From assembly GCA_013368445.1 (NCBI GenBank), contig JAACJO010000004.1:2666001-2730000 (forward strand): a stretch of 64,000 nucleotides of DNA. The letters run 5' to 3'. The stretch is from Leucocoprinus leucothites. Lineage: Eukaryota; Basidiomycota; Agaricomycetes; Agaricales; Agaricaceae. The translations under genes and the position numbers were made by a program. A model generated the notes under the pieces. That model searched no databases. It had not been told where the DNA came from and was given only the letters and a program-made list of their open reading frames with translations. Shown here one piece after another: positions 1 through 12,189 of the stretch (the stretch's first letter is position 1; each line of letters starts with the position of its first letter).

Positions 1-1997
1 CGAACCTGGAAGAGTAGACCGTATGACCACTCCAACGAGCCAAACAAACTCGAAATTATTCAGGCAAGTGCCAGCTTAAGGATTTGAGTATGGTTATTCG
101 AATTTCAAGGATGCCATGAACGACAATTGGGGAGTGATGAAGCATATTATCTAGCGTGGCAAGGGGACAGGGTGTTTTTCTTTTGCTACGTCCAACCTGA
201 TACCCCGCTCCTAGGATTACATAGAACAGAATAATCAAAGCCGTCTGATATCCATCCCTAAGGCCTAAGGGGCGAGTACTTTGGGCATTCAATATGATAT
301 TTTAGCTTGTGACATATTTGCTTGAGGTCCTGAAGGTAAACTACTTATGTCTGTCGTAACTCACTCCTAGATGGACTATGTTTGATTTACAGTGCTCAAC
401 CTGTTCTTACTCTGATTCGTCCGAGTCCCTCGTTCCTTTTGCAACTGTCATCATCCCTCCCTCATAGACAAAGGATCCCCCCATTGCATGTATTTGCACC
501 TCAGTATCGTGGAGGATCTTGTATGCTGGCTCGACTTATTATGTATAGGGCTGAGGAGGTTGGGACGGATGTGGGTTGTGGCAGTGGGTATACTTCCTTT
601 TCTTGTTTCCTTGCATGCAGTCATCAGCAAACTAGTATTGAAGCCGGCTCTCCAGATTCTTTTCCTTTCCTTTTCGATGTAACGTGATATACACTGGCAG
701 AAGTTCGTATAATCACATCACGGACTGAGCAGAGCGATGTCATCAAGGCAACCAAAATCTGTGTAGCAAAAATCGTACTCAACGACTGTCATAATTATAA
801 GATAAACAGGATATGATATGATAAGCGACACCATCCAAGAGTCGTAGACCATGGACGTGAGTGAGTGCAAGCTTAATGCTGGCATTGATGCTGTTCGGGT
901 TGAGCAACAGAAGCAAGGCTGTATATGGATTGTTCCTGACGTCGTACCGGATTGGGTTTGAAATTTTGAGGCCTTGAGGAGCTGAGGTGGCAATCGTCCG
1001 TTCACAAGTCCCCGTCTCAGCCGTAGGCAAACTCTCCGAACTCTCAGTCCCACTCAAAGCAGATGTAACAATAGTCGGTGGCACCGCTGCCGTAGATGGC
1101 GGTTCATACGATTAGGTGAGTTCTTAGCGTCCGAGGTTGTCGAAATGCGTACGACTGATACACAGCCTGACAGCCTTTTCGAGATGAAAGCAACCAGGCG
1201 GCTATCGCAAATGAGCATCGTGCAGATGTCTTCTGATCATCTGCAGGAGATCAGGCGACGCTATCGACCACAGATCGCTTCAAGGAGTAACAGCAGGCGT
1301 GTCTGGCCACATGGCCACGAGACTGGTCCCTAATTTCGATGACCGATATAAAAGTTACGATGACACTCGTAATACCGTCATACCTGACATATCTCGACCA
1401 TATAACAAGTGTAAGAAGGCCTTCCACACTTCATGAGTGAAATCGTTCACTGACCCTTTGCCTGATAAAAATCTAGCGATGAGAGAGGAAGCGGTTGGGG
1501 GCCGTATCCGACGTCATCGAATGAACGGAACAAATTACCTATGAGAAATTGAACCCGACATGATAGGGGCCGGACCGGAACACAATCATCGAGACCTTCA
1601 AAGTATCGAAAGAAGCGTGGCGGCTATGAGTCCTTGTAAAAATGGCGCAACTTCCCAAATTCTAGTGAACATAACGAATGCATGGCAACCACGCGACTCT
1701 GCCAAAAGGCTATTGCATTAGACCAGTATCTACGAAATGCGGGCTAACCCATTCTTTTCCGACAAAGGCCCGCCCATGAAAAGAAATGAAAACAACGTTG
1801 TTGCTACAATCCACTCGAGGCGGAGATAACTCTAATCGTCGACGCGGACAAATCCGGCCACATCCTCCCACATGCCCCCCGGCATGGAATCATCTGATCA
1901 GCAAAGGCTCTCTCGTCATAAAGACAGCGAGTTCAGCGCCTGAGTGGCAACTATATTTCATAGTAATCTCTCTTTCTACTACCGTCTTGAATTGAAC
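1..1997. other. Left end, no supportable gene
   Basis: Only short, overlapping open frames occur on both strands. None has recognisable family motifs, convincing splice signals or a paralogue elsewhere in the window. The stretch may hold the promoter of the aldose epimerase and decayed sequence. Confidence 0.5.
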
Positions 1998-3739
1998 ATG
2001 TCCGATACTACACCCGTTCGCTTGACTTTACCGGGTGATAAACCCCTCTAAGCGTTGAGGTACGCCACAACTTGTCTAATCGTCATAGATCGCATGCTCA
2101 CGAAGATTGGAATCGACGCTAGATTCTTCCCCGTGGCCTCACGATCCATAGATTGATTGTTCGTTCTGATGATAATGTATGTGTTCAGAATATCACACTG
2201 CATTCTCTTTAATCGTCTCTTTAATCACACCCTACTCAGGACAATGACATCGTTATCGGTCCCGAGAAGCCGGAAGATCATGCTAGCCAGAAGTACACGA
2301 ACACGATCATAGGAAGGTATTCCAACCGCATACCTGCTGGCGTGTACATCCTAGAACGAAAGGGGATTAGGAGCGTATTAGCGGCTAAGCCTAACGGTAT
2401 TTCGGAGCGAATTCTTTAGATTGCTGGCGTCTTACAGTGAAGTCCAGAAAACTCCAAGGTCTCATTACATGGTGGCCCCACAGGATTTGACGCCGTTGTA
2501 TGGAAAACCCTATCAAAAGATGAAGCGCCCGAATTGTTCTCCTCCGCAGAAATAGAGAAAATGCGTTCACTCCCTGGCGACTCTTATGCTCTGTTCTCTC
2601 TGGTTTCTCCTCATGGAGACCAAGGGTATCCTGGAGAATTATTGACCGAGGTCTTGGTATCCCTCGTTCCATCTTCAGCGGGGAAGCTCGGATCTGTTGT
2701 GATCGTCTACAGGTGCAGGCTGAACGGTAGAGAGAAAGTCGTCACATCTGTTAATTTAACACAAGTGGGTATTTTATTTCGTACCAAAATATCAAGCTAA
2801 CCTGGAGTTATTCTAGCACTGGGGCTTCAATTTAGAAGCCAGCTTGAGTGGCGGAAAACAACTCGAGGCAGCATCTGTAAAAGAACATGAGCTTATGATC
2901 GGGGTATACTTTCTCAAGTTCTGTGGCTCACAAATATTCTTACAAGATATTTCAGGCAGACTACATCGCAAATCTGGATGGTTATTACCTTCCTACAGGG
3001 GAATACACTCCTGTCTCGATCAGGCCCTCTCACGACTTCTGGGAGCCCAGTTTAATTGGAAAATTCCCGACATCGGGATACAGTGAGTGCCTCGGTTCCT
3101 CTTATATTAGAAACTGACGTCGGATTAGATGATTATTTCCTCTTTGACGATTCCCTTGTTTACCCATCACCAAGACGGGCTGGACTGTCTGATCTACAGT
3201 CTCTCAACTTGTTGGATGACATTTTGAACCACGACGATATTGGTGGCCCCCCTTCTGTTCGACTGGAATCCAAGAAAGCTGGAATCGCTCTCCAGTTCTT
3301 CTCTAATCGTACGTCAAACGACCCGGAGCTTTGTTGATTCCACACTTACAACCTGAATAATTATAGAGCGCGGTGTTATGTTTTATTCTAATTTCTTAGC
3401 AGAACCTAATAATGGTGCTCGGAAGAATATCCATGGAGGCTCTGGTGTGACTGGCGAAGGTGATTCCTATAGTCCGTGGAGTAAGTCCTAATCATATCAT
3501 TTCTGTCCTGATGCTAACCAACGGTCCGATCAATCAGCGGCTGCATTTCTCGAATTCCACGAGGTAAGTAGTTTCCGGTCTGTTGATTAATACGCTTCCC
3601 AACTAATGAATTATATTATTAGCCTTTAGCTGCCTTCTTGCGGCCTGAAAATAGGGATGGAGAGGATACATTGCTCGCCTCTGGTGAACTCTACAATAAT
3701 TTTGTTCGCTTGGAGATAGAGCAGATAGCAAGGCCGTGA
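1998..3739 (+). CDS. Aldose 1-epimerase (galactose mutarotase), 5' end disrupted
   Basis: Aldose 1-epimerases interconvert the alpha and beta anomers of hexoses. The spliced product shows the family landmarks in order: IGRYSNRIP, SLHGGPTGFD, SPHGDQGYPG, VNLTQHWGFNL, a YYLPTGEY segment and a final RGVMFYSNF / HGGSGVTGEG region. Introns with good signals lie at 2397-2447 and 2765-2816, with more near 2897, 3085, 3309, 3480 and 3565. The final exon ends at the TGA at 3737. The 5' part is problematic. The ATG at 1998 opens MSDTTPVRLTLPGDKPL and hits a stop at 2049, although the next reading frame continues as PLSVEV, as the family expects. The 2060-2241 segment joins poorly to the DIVIG exon. A one-base frameshift, an unrecognised intron or early pseudogenisation would explain this. 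The family call is firm; the first two exons are not. Confidence 0.8.
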
Positions 3740-4316
3740 GGAGGTGATGGTTCGATCACAGGTGGCGCTTATCCATATAATTCAGGCACTTTACTTGTGG
3801 GCTACGACTACTTCGTATCTTACTTAGTTGCGGTAGCGCGATTTAGTCACCGAGCGCGTACCACAGGTTCCCAGCTTCGCTAGTTTTCGTTCTGTAATCT
3901 GGACGATATACATATATCTGCCGCAGATACCTCATTTCCTTCAATTGCGTCAAAATCACTCAGTAGTTTAGATTCTATTTTCGTATTTTTCATGATGGAT
4001 CCACCTCTCAAGCTACTTGGATGTTGATCTTGTAAAGACTAACAGGCTCCCGCGACCTTCGCATCTGTGTATTGATGGATTCGTGTGCTCTCCAGCATCA
4101 ATATCAGTCGCACTGAATCCTTAGACAATATGAATCAGTGAGAGAGGTAATCAGACAGGCACGAACTCGGGAGAAATGCTTTGTAAAATACATTGTGACT
4201 GTCTCAATATCTAAATCAATTACTAAAGGTGTATGTACACACTGAGTGAAAACGTCATGACAGGCTAACTTATGACATTTACAGAGGAAAGTCGATGCTG
4301 GTAAGCATTAGAGATA
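3740..4316. other. Intergenic, no gene seen
   Basis: This is the convergent gap between the 3' end of the epimerase and the 3' end of the first HNH gene. It has only short open frames and no recognisable motif. Confidence 0.5.
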
Positions 4317-5642
4317 CTACCCATGAACGTACGTAAATCGGGATGTTAACATCGACAACCGTGAAGAAAGAAGTTCAGCAGAACTTCCATCGTCTGCCAG
4401 GACGGTAGTATCCTCCAAATCTCTGAGGATTCGTTTGGCTTGCTCAGCAGCTCCAGATAAATTGGCGACACGAGCACATGCGGCACGAATGGCGATCAGG
4501 CTTCGGTCGGGCAGCATCAATTCCTTATTCAGGGCCTTAGCTGCTGCTGCTACTGCAGGATCGATGCTGAACGTGATACGCGATGGGATAGGTATTGGGA
4601 ATAACTCAAGCCTTCGTGGGTTCCCGCAAACCTTGTAAGTGTTTTCCTGGATCGGCCAGTTGGTTTTAATAGAGAATGAGGAGTTTAAATTGTGCAACAT
4701 ACATATTCAGCTACTGGTTCAAGCCACAGATCAAAAGAGTCAAACGCGATGTGCAAGTCGTGCACCATCGTTATCACATTATGAAGGCTGTTGACTTGGC
4801 CACCAGACAGGGATTTTGCCTTTTCCTCAAGACCAAACATCTCGAGCATTGCAAGGACTGTCGCAGCATAGTCCTGTGGAATGATCAGTAGGGTGCATAG
4901 TCTCAGGGCTAAAATGCTAACCTTATCACCGTCTTGAGCGCTCTCTGGGATAATGTGGGCGACATCTGTTCCGAGTGCCTTGGAATTTCCTCGAACCGCA
5001 GCTTCTCGGATCTCATCAATATCGCAAGACTGCATATCATATACTCTGCTGATGGCACATCTGTACCCATCCCGGAGCAACGCCTGCAAAACATGAGCTA
5101 ATGCCCAACACAAATGCCTAAGAAACACACCAGTTTTTTGAGACTTCTTGTTGTCTGTGGAACATTGCTTAGTTCTTCCAAGATCCTCTCCTTTACGACC
5201 TCAAAGGATGGTCGAGACGCGTGTCGCGATGGTGTGGGTTCACCTCCTGTGTTGGAACGAACTAGAAGTTGTTTTTGCACGTTTAACAGTAGCATACTGT
5301 TGGAGATTATCCTTACTCACACACTCGTAGGAGGTAGCTGCGATACCTGAGACCCAACTCCACAAGCGCGTCGTAGATGGCTTTGTCATCAGATTTGTTG
5401 AAGCATGAAGTGATCTCCCGACACAAACGTGCATACGGAGTCAATCCATAATCTAGAGCATGGGCGCTGAAGTCCTTTAGAAAGAAGCCCAAGAGACGGA
5501 TTCCAATAATAGGGTCGTTATATTTGGCTTTGCTGCTGTCGGCATCCTCCAGGGCGGTCTTCTCCGCCTCAAGTAATTTCTTCCAAATGTCGAGTCCTGT
5601 TTCATCGAGTCCACATTCGTCAAGAGATGGGAGAGCGGTCAT
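4317..5642 (-). CDS. HNH-nuclease domain protein, array copy 1
   Basis: Five-exon gene on the minus strand, about 370 residues, starting at the ATG of MTALPSLDECG, which is conserved in all five copies. The N-terminal exon is helical and charged. The third and fourth exons carry an HNH_2-type core: ALLRDGYRCAI, then VAHIIPESAQD (first His), then SLHNVITMVHDLH (Asn and second His). The last exon (LPDRSLIAIRAACARVANLSGAAEQ) is a conserved C-terminal helical part of this basidiomycete family. The usual 'C..TG' beside the Cys reads CAISR here. The stop comes just after YVHG, slightly earlier than in copies 3-5. Family members are annotated as HNH endonucleases; the substrate is unknown. It is the leftmost of five paralogues, and a decayed plus-strand gene diverges from its 5' side. 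Confidence 0.75.
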
Positions 5643-5694
5643 AAAGATAAGTGTAAAGCAACAGTGCACGATGACAATGCTTCCTTTTTACACA

Positions 5695-5700
5695 CACGTG
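5695..5700. promoter_or_regulatory. CACGTG E-box upstream of HNH copy 1
   Basis: A CACGTGACC motif lies about 50 bp upstream of the start codon, in a block shared by all five HNH copies. CACGTG is the classical bHLH binding site. Its use here is inferred from position and conservation only. Confidence 0.4.
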
Positions 5701-5894
5701 ACCGCTTTCCAGTTTATCACTGTGCTCTAGCCTGGGAATCCAAGGTGTTGATGATTATATCAGTCGAGGGTCCTCCGTCCGAGCAGAGCACTAAACAAAG
5801 CCTCGTGATTGATTATGCTGATGGATTATGATAAACCTCTAGTTATCCCTCCACTCTCAATGGTGGCAGTGCCCTCCAGCACGAGCAAGCGATG

Positions 5895-6968
5895 TGCATG
5901 CTAAGGGACACACCGCTGGACATGTAAAAATGATTCCGATAATTGATATTCTTTTTATCTACCACTCAGTATCAAAACCATTACCACACGCTACACATGA
6001 CACCAAGATTCAGCTCGATGACAAGGTAACTCCGGAAAATTTGGAACCAAGAATCACGGTGGTACACAGTCAAGTGCGATATGTGCTCGAAAATAGCTAA
6101 GCTAGCTCCGACACTCTCAACATATCCACTTGCAAGAAGAAACAAGCACGAGAATCTGGCGCTACATTTGTGGGCACCAATATCGCCACGGACAGTCGCA
6201 CTGGCTCAACCTGAGTATTATACCCACTTACCGAGACTTCTAATCATTCATCCAGATGTACGAAGACCATCCCGCTCGAGAATGAATATGACTGTCCGGG
6301 TCTTTGGTTTCACTGCGGCGTTGACCGGTCCCTTGTATGAGGACACTCAGACCACAATCAAAAATGTTGTATTTGTTGCTGCGTGCCTTCAGCGTATCAG
6401 TCCCAGTCTCTCATTTCACATTGTTCTTGAGGGAACTGGTTGACTTGAAAACCTATTTGGGGATTGCCGCACACTTGATCACGGTCGAAATTTCGATATT
6501 TGTCAATTCAGTGAGGAGATGGCTGTAGCTAGTACAGTTAATATGACATATGACCAAGATCAAGAATTAGATTGGGGTCACCGTTGATTGAGTGTTATGG
6601 GCAGGCTTGGAGTGGATCATGTTAATCCAATTTCCTGGAAAGGCGATACAACAGTAGGAAATCTTGACCTCCCATCAGTCTGTGCTTCCGGTCGCGTTGA
6701 AGCGCTTGAGCTACTACGGGGTGTTTACAGTGACTCAAGAATCAATCGATCAAGTCCGACTTTGATTTCAATAAAATATTCACAGAGAAGAACCGTCATC
6801 TTCTGCGACCACTGGGGAATATATATTGGCCTCAGCCTGGCTTATGTTCACCAAAGAATAACCTCGGGATGCTCACAGTCTCGTCATTTGCAATTGTCTC
6901 ACCGGAGTCATTATTTGATTACACTAATACATGGTATCGTGATGCTATCAGCTGTCGCTAGCAGCTGA
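5895..6968 (+). pseudogene. Decayed copy A of a large orphan protein family
   Basis: The plus strand holds pieces of one protein in shifting frames: a C-x2-C piece near 6060-6110 (CDMCSKIAKLAPTL in other copies), then GPLYEDTQTTIKNVVFVAACLQ, FHIVLEGT, FGDCRTLDHGRNFDI, HVNPISWKGDTTVGN and YIGLSLAYVHQ. I recall this order (EGTDRLE..FG..RT..H, then DHVNP.SW.GD) from long, multi-copy uncharacterised proteins of Agaricomycetes. Stops and frame changes break it, so it is a relic. It starts beside the HNH copy 1 promoter and runs towards the 3' end of HNH copy 2. Confidence 0.65.
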
Positions 6969-7011
6969 TCGCAGGTTTTGCAGCTGGCACATCACTGTCA
7001 TGAACATACGC

Positions 7012-8321
7012 CTATCGGGATGTCAATGCCGACAACCGTGAAGAAAGAAGTTCAGCCAAGCTTCCATCATCTGCCAGAACGGTAGTATCCTCCAAATCTC
7101 TGAGGATTCGATCGGCTTGCTCAGCAGCTCCAGATAAATTGGCGACACGAGCACATGCGGCACGAATGGCGATCAGGCTTCGGTCTGGCAGCATCAATTC
7201 CTTATTCACGGCCTCAGCTGCTGCTGCTGCTTCGGGATCGACGCTGAACGTGATACGTGATGGGATAGGTATTGAGAGCCAGTGAAGTAGCTTCCCACAA
7301 ACATCGTAAGTGTTTTCCTGAATCGGCCAGTGGATTTGAATAGAGAATAAGGAGTTTAAATAATGCAACATACTTGTCCAGCTACTGGTTCAAGCCACAG
7401 GTCAAAGGTGTCAAACGTAGCGTGCAAGTCGTGTGCCATCGTTATCACGTTATGAAGGCTGTTGACTTGATCACCATACAGGGACTTTGCTTTTTCCTTA
7501 AGGCCAAACATCTCGAGCATTGCGAGGACCGTCGCAGCATAATCCTGTGGAATGATCGATAGGATGCATAGTCTCAGGACGATAATATGCCAACCTTATC
7601 ACCGTCTTGAGCATTCCCTGAAAAAATGTGGGCGGCCTCTGTATCGGCTACCACGGGATTTTCTTGGGCCGCGGCTGCGAGTCGGACCTCATCAATGTTG
7701 CGGCAAGACCGCATATCATATACTCTGCTGATGGCACATCGATACCCATCGCGGAGCAACGCCTACAGAAGATGAGCTAATGCCCAACGCAGATGCCTAA
7801 GAAACATACCTGTTTTTTGACACTTCTTGTCGTCTGCGGAACCTTGCCTAGTTCTTCCAATGTCCTCTCCTTTACCACGTCAAAGGATGGTTGAGACACA
7901 TTTTGCGATGGTGTGGGTTCACCTCCTGTGTTGGAACAAACTAGAAGTTGTTTTTGCATGTTTAGAAATAGCATACTGTCGGAGATTATCCTTACTCACA
8001 CAGTCGTAGGAGGTAGTTACGATACCTGAGACCCAGTTCAACAAGCGCGTCGTAGATAGCTTCGTCATCCGATATGTTGAAGCATGAAGTGATCTCCCGA
8101 CACAAATGTGCATACGGAGTCAATCCAAAATCTGGAGTATGGGCTCTGAAGTCCTTCAGAAAGAAGCCCAAGAGACGAATTCCAATAAGAGGGTCGTTAT
8201 ATTTGGCTTTGCTGCTGTCGGTATCCTCCAGGGCAGTCTTCTCCGCCTCAAGTAATTTCTTCCAAATGTTGAGACCCGTTTTCTCGAGTCCACATTCGTC
8301 AAGAGATGGGAGGGCGGTCAT
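7012..8321 (-). CDS. HNH-nuclease domain protein, array copy 2
   Basis: Same five-exon structure as copy 1, with all exons open. The core residues are present: ALLRDGYRCAISR, AAHIFSGNAQD and SLHNVITMAHDLH. The C-terminus is cut short: where other copies continue SRFAYVHG, this one has a stop directly after LTSR (stop at 7012). The ATG at 8321 matches MTALPSLDECG of the other copies; an in-frame ATG at 8366 would add 15 residues. It is a probable functional nuclease-family member with a shortened tail. Its DNA-cutting role is inferred from the family. Confidence 0.75.
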
Positions 8322-8374
8322 AAAGATAAGTGCAAAGGAACAATGTACGATGGCAAATGCATTCATTTTCCATA

Positions 8375-8380
8375 CACGTG
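8375..8380. promoter_or_regulatory. CACGTG E-box upstream of HNH copy 2
   Basis: Same CACGTGACCGCTTTCCA block, at the same distance from the conserved start codon as in copy 1. Function is inferred. Confidence 0.4.
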
Positions 8381-8639
8381 ACCGCTTTCCAATTTATCGC
8401 TGTGCCCTAGCCTGGGAATCCAAGGCGTTGATGATTATATCATCCGGAAGTAGTTTTAACTGGATCACAGTCGAGGGGCCTCCGTTCGAACTGAGCGCTA
8501 AATAAACGTTAAACCCTTGTGGTTGATTGACGACACCAACCATCTTTGGAAATCACACATCGGCCACACTGATGCGCAATTGATTATACTGATGAATTAT
8601 GATAAACCTTCTTCCACCCTCAGTGGCGTGTCCTCCAGC

Positions 8640-9040
8640 GCGAGCAAGCGACGTACGTGCTAAGGGATACACCGCTGGGCATGTAAAAATGATTCCGACA
8701 ATTGATATTGTTTTTATTTACCACTCAGTATGCACACAAAACCATTACCACACCCTACACATGACACCGAGATCCAGCTCGATGACGGGGTGACACTACG
8801 GACAATTTGGAACCAAGAAGCGCGGCGGTACACAGTCAAATGCGATATGTGCTCGAAAATCGTTAAGCTAGCTCCGACACTCTCGGGTAGTATATTGACC
8901 TCAGCCTAGCTTATGTTCACCAAAAAAATACCTCGGGATGCTCACAGTTTCGTCATTTGCAATTGTCTCGCTGGAGTCATTATTTGATTACACTAATATT
9001 AAATACGTGGGATCGTGATGCTATCAGCTGTCGCTAGCAG
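8640..9040 (+). pseudogene. Decayed copy B of the orphan family, internally deleted
   Basis: The 5' part encodes DDGVTLRTIWNQEARRYT and then VKCDMCSKIVKLAPTLSG, a C-x2-C zinc-ribbon-like piece. At about 8887 it jumps directly to the 3'-terminal block (TATTGACCTCAGCCTAGCTT). The roughly 750 bp present between these blocks in copy A are missing. It is a relic with no coding potential as it stands. Confidence 0.6.
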
Positions 9041-9050
9041 CTGCTACCAG

Positions 9051-10409
9051 CTACGTCATCAGCTGCGCAGCTGGCACATCACTGCCATGAACATACACAA
9101 ATCGGGATGTCAACATCAACAACCTTGAAGAAAGAAGTTCAGCTGTACTTCCATCATCTGCAAGGATGGTAGTATCCTCCAAATCTCTGAGGATTCGTTT
9201 GGCTTGCTCAGCAGCTCCAGATAAATTGGCGACACGAGCACATGCGGCACGAATGGCGATCAGGCTTCGGTCGGGCAGCATCAATTCTTTATTCACGGCC
9301 TCAGCTGCTGCTGCTGCTGCAGGATCGACGCTGAACGTGATACGCGATGGGATAGGTAGTGGGAACCGCTTAAGCCGTCGTGTGTTCCCGCAAACCTTGT
9401 AAGTGTTTTCCTGGATCGGCCAGTTGGTTTTAATAGAGAATAATGGAGTTTAAATTGTGCAACGTACGTGTTCAGCTACTGGTTCAAGCCACAGGTCAAA
9501 AGAGTCAAACGCGGCGTGCAAGTTGTGCTCCATCGTTATTACATTATGAAGGCTGTTGACTTGGCCACCATACAGGGACTTTGCTTTTTCCCCAAGACCA
9601 AACATTTCGAGCATTGCAAGGACTGTCGCGGCATAATCCTGTGGAATGATCGATAGGATGCATACTCTCAGAGGGATAAAATACTGACCTTATCACCGTC
9701 TTGAGCACTCTCTGAAAAAATGTGGGCGACCTCTGTCTCGAGGGTTATGGAACTCCTCGGTCCGCGGCTGCTTCGATCTCATCAATATCGACGCAAGACT
9801 GTACATCATAGACTCCGGTGATAGCACATCTATACCCATCGCGGAGCAACGCCTGCAGAAGATGAGCTAATGCCGACACAGATGCCTAAGAAGCATACCT
9901 GTTTTTTGACACTTTTTTCTGTCTGTGGAGCTTTCCCTAGTTCTTCCAAGATCCTCTCCTTTACGACATCAAAGGATGGTCGAGACACATGTCGCGATGG
10001 TGTGGGTCTACCTCCTGTGTTGGAACGAACTAGAAGTTGTTTTTGGCACGTTTAGTAATAGCATACTGGGGAAGATTATCCTTACTCACACACTCGTAAG
10101 AGGTAGTTGCGATACCTGAGACCCAGCTCAACAAGGCGTCGTAGATAGCTTTGGCGTCTGACTTGTTGAAGCATGAAGTGATCTCCAGACACAGACGTGC
10201 ATACGGAGCCGATCCAAAATCTAGAGTATGGGCTCTGAAGTCCTTCAGAAAGAAGCCCAAGAGGCGATTCCAATAACAGGGTCATTATATTTAGCTTTGC
10301 TGCTTTCGGCGTCTTCCAGAGCGGTCTTCTCCGCCTCAAGTAATTTCTTCCAAATGTCGAATCCTGTTTCATCGAGTCCACATTCGTCAAGAGATGGGAG
10401 AGCGGTCAT
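9051..10409 (-). pseudogene. HNH-nuclease domain protein, array copy 3 (frameshifted)
   Basis: All five exon blocks align with the other copies, and the C-terminus YVHGSDVPAAQLMT is intact. The first exon carries two separate one-base deletions: near 10266 (GGCGATTCC against GACGAATTCC) and near 10136 (AACAAGGCGTC against AACAAGCGCGTC). One extra G lies in the second exon near 10046. Read literally, translation stops soon after VIGIASWASF. The HNH exon itself (ALLRDGYRCAI, EVAHIF) is still well kept, which points to recent inactivation or to sequence errors. Confidence 0.7.
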
Positions 10410-10461
10410 AAAGATAAGTGCAAAGAAACAGTGCACGATGGCAATGCATTCATTTTCATAA

Positions 10462-10467
10462 CACGTG
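10462..10467. promoter_or_regulatory. CACGTG E-box upstream of HNH copy 3
   Basis: CACGTGACCGCTTTCCAG block shared with the other HNH promoters. The homology to copies 1 and 2 ends about 30 bp further on, where the inverted-repeat element begins. Confidence 0.4.
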
Positions 10468-10515
10468 ACCGCTTTCCAGTTTATCGCTGTGCTCTTAGGA
10501 GATTAATTATTTACC

Positions 10516-11973
10516 GGTAATTTACCTCGACCCTGAGGCCTCCCAGTGAAAAGTGAATTGAGCCCGGTAGAAGTTTATTGATTAATTCGAGGGTTATTGA
10601 GGTAGTTGATAAAAGTAGAGGTATATTGAGGCTCTTACACGCATGTTGGTTGAATTCAAACCCAGCTGGGTTATATTTTTGCACCGAAATTCGTAGAACA
10701 TCGAAATTCTGGTTGAGTGACCCTGGTAACAAACAGAACCAATCATCCTGTTGCATCATCACCAAACTTGTCCACGGCCTGCCATATCCGTGCAACTCTT
10801 TTCCTTCGACCACGCTACATCTGCAGGCTTCCGAGTTTTTGAAACATGAGCCACATGTATTTCTACCAGTGCTCGCCCTCATAAACTGCCTAGTTCACTC
10901 CCAAACCGCGGCCTTATCTCCTTATATGCGCCTCAACTCACGACAATATGATTTGCGGCTTTCATGCCAGTGACCTCAGCAGGTTTATTTCAACGGGCTG
11001 CCTCTGACCATTAAGTGTTTTTTCAGGCTCATATACCCTTTTTTCTAGTGTTCACTTGGTCAGGTTATGTCGGCACTCGGATTTTAGTTCGCTTTTCTAC
11101 TCGCATTAATCCCACACTCCTATTCAGCCCCTAGACTTATGCTTTCATGAGGTCCCCGCTTACTCGTTGCTGGCATATAAACATACACCTTCACCTCCCT
11201 TTGTCAGATTACATTCGGTGAATCGTCTCCATGTCCTTCCGGCTCTACTGTTACATGAAGGTGGGCGTCCAGTCAATATGCTAAAGTCCCTTAATGACTA
11301 ACTAATCGGGAATCAGATCGCCACCTTGCTACTCTACCAAGTATTGTCATTCCACCGTCATCTGGTGTTGTGAGTGATGACATAACTGTTGCCTCAGGGG
11401 ATTTCCTAACTGCCCGCATATAGGAGATCATCACAGCGCTGAGTTCCCTCTCCTGCATGATCATCCCCTTTGTCCGCTTAACTCTCCATGACTTTCCATC
11501 ACAGATTTAGTACTGTAAGTCCTTGTCCGCGCTCGAGTTCATGCAATAAGCTTATCCCTCTGCACAAGGTTGTTTCTCGGCTTGACTGTGTCGACTTAGT
11601 TTTTTCGGACTTAGCAGCTAATGAGGCATTCTAGATAACCTAATCACTTAATAAGGTGAGTATGACTGCGAATCGTGCCTAGATGGTTACTGATGTTATT
11701 TGGGATTTGTAGAGCATTGTCAATATGGCGCGGCATAGTAGGTCAATGGGTGTCAATTTATATCAAAGATTGACGATTGCTGTAGATATAATGGAACGTT
11801 GTTGACCCAAATTGAGTAATATTGAGAAAAAATCTATATACTGTGATTATTGTTGAAAGGAAAGGTCATTCTACGACTCATATAGAGAAAAATCGATGGA
11901 TATCAATTGCCCTCTATTTGGCTCAATTGACTTTCCACTGGGAGGCCTGAGGGGCTGGCATAAGTAAATTACC
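10516..11973. mobile_element. 1.46-kb element with terminal inverted repeats, non-autonomous
   Basis: The left end GGTAATTTACC, followed by CCCTGAGGCCTCCCAGTG and AAAGTGAATTGAGC, is repeated in inverted orientation at 11920-11973. The inner 34 bp match with only three or four differences. The element interrupts the spacer: HNH copies 1 and 2 continue GCTGTGCTCTAGCCTGG, whereas here the sequence changes after GCTGTGCTCT. No transposase-like frame is visible; the minus-strand frame at 10511-10882 resembles nothing known. I see no clear target-site duplication. A MITE-like or deleted DNA transposon is the best reading. Confidence 0.6.
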
Positions 11974-12189
11974 TAGGTCACGTGCGGCTCTTTTTTTATT
12001 ACTGATAGTTGAATATTTCGGGTGTCTGGTCAATCTGTGAGACAGCGATTCGTGTTACCCGATATCAATAAGCGTAAAAACTTTGAAATCCCAGCCTCGG
12101 GGGATGTGGCTCTGGCTGCTCAGACCTCTTAGCGGGAACACAAGCATTGACCTTGTGAAAATAGGGGATACACTGCAAGAGCGTTGGGT

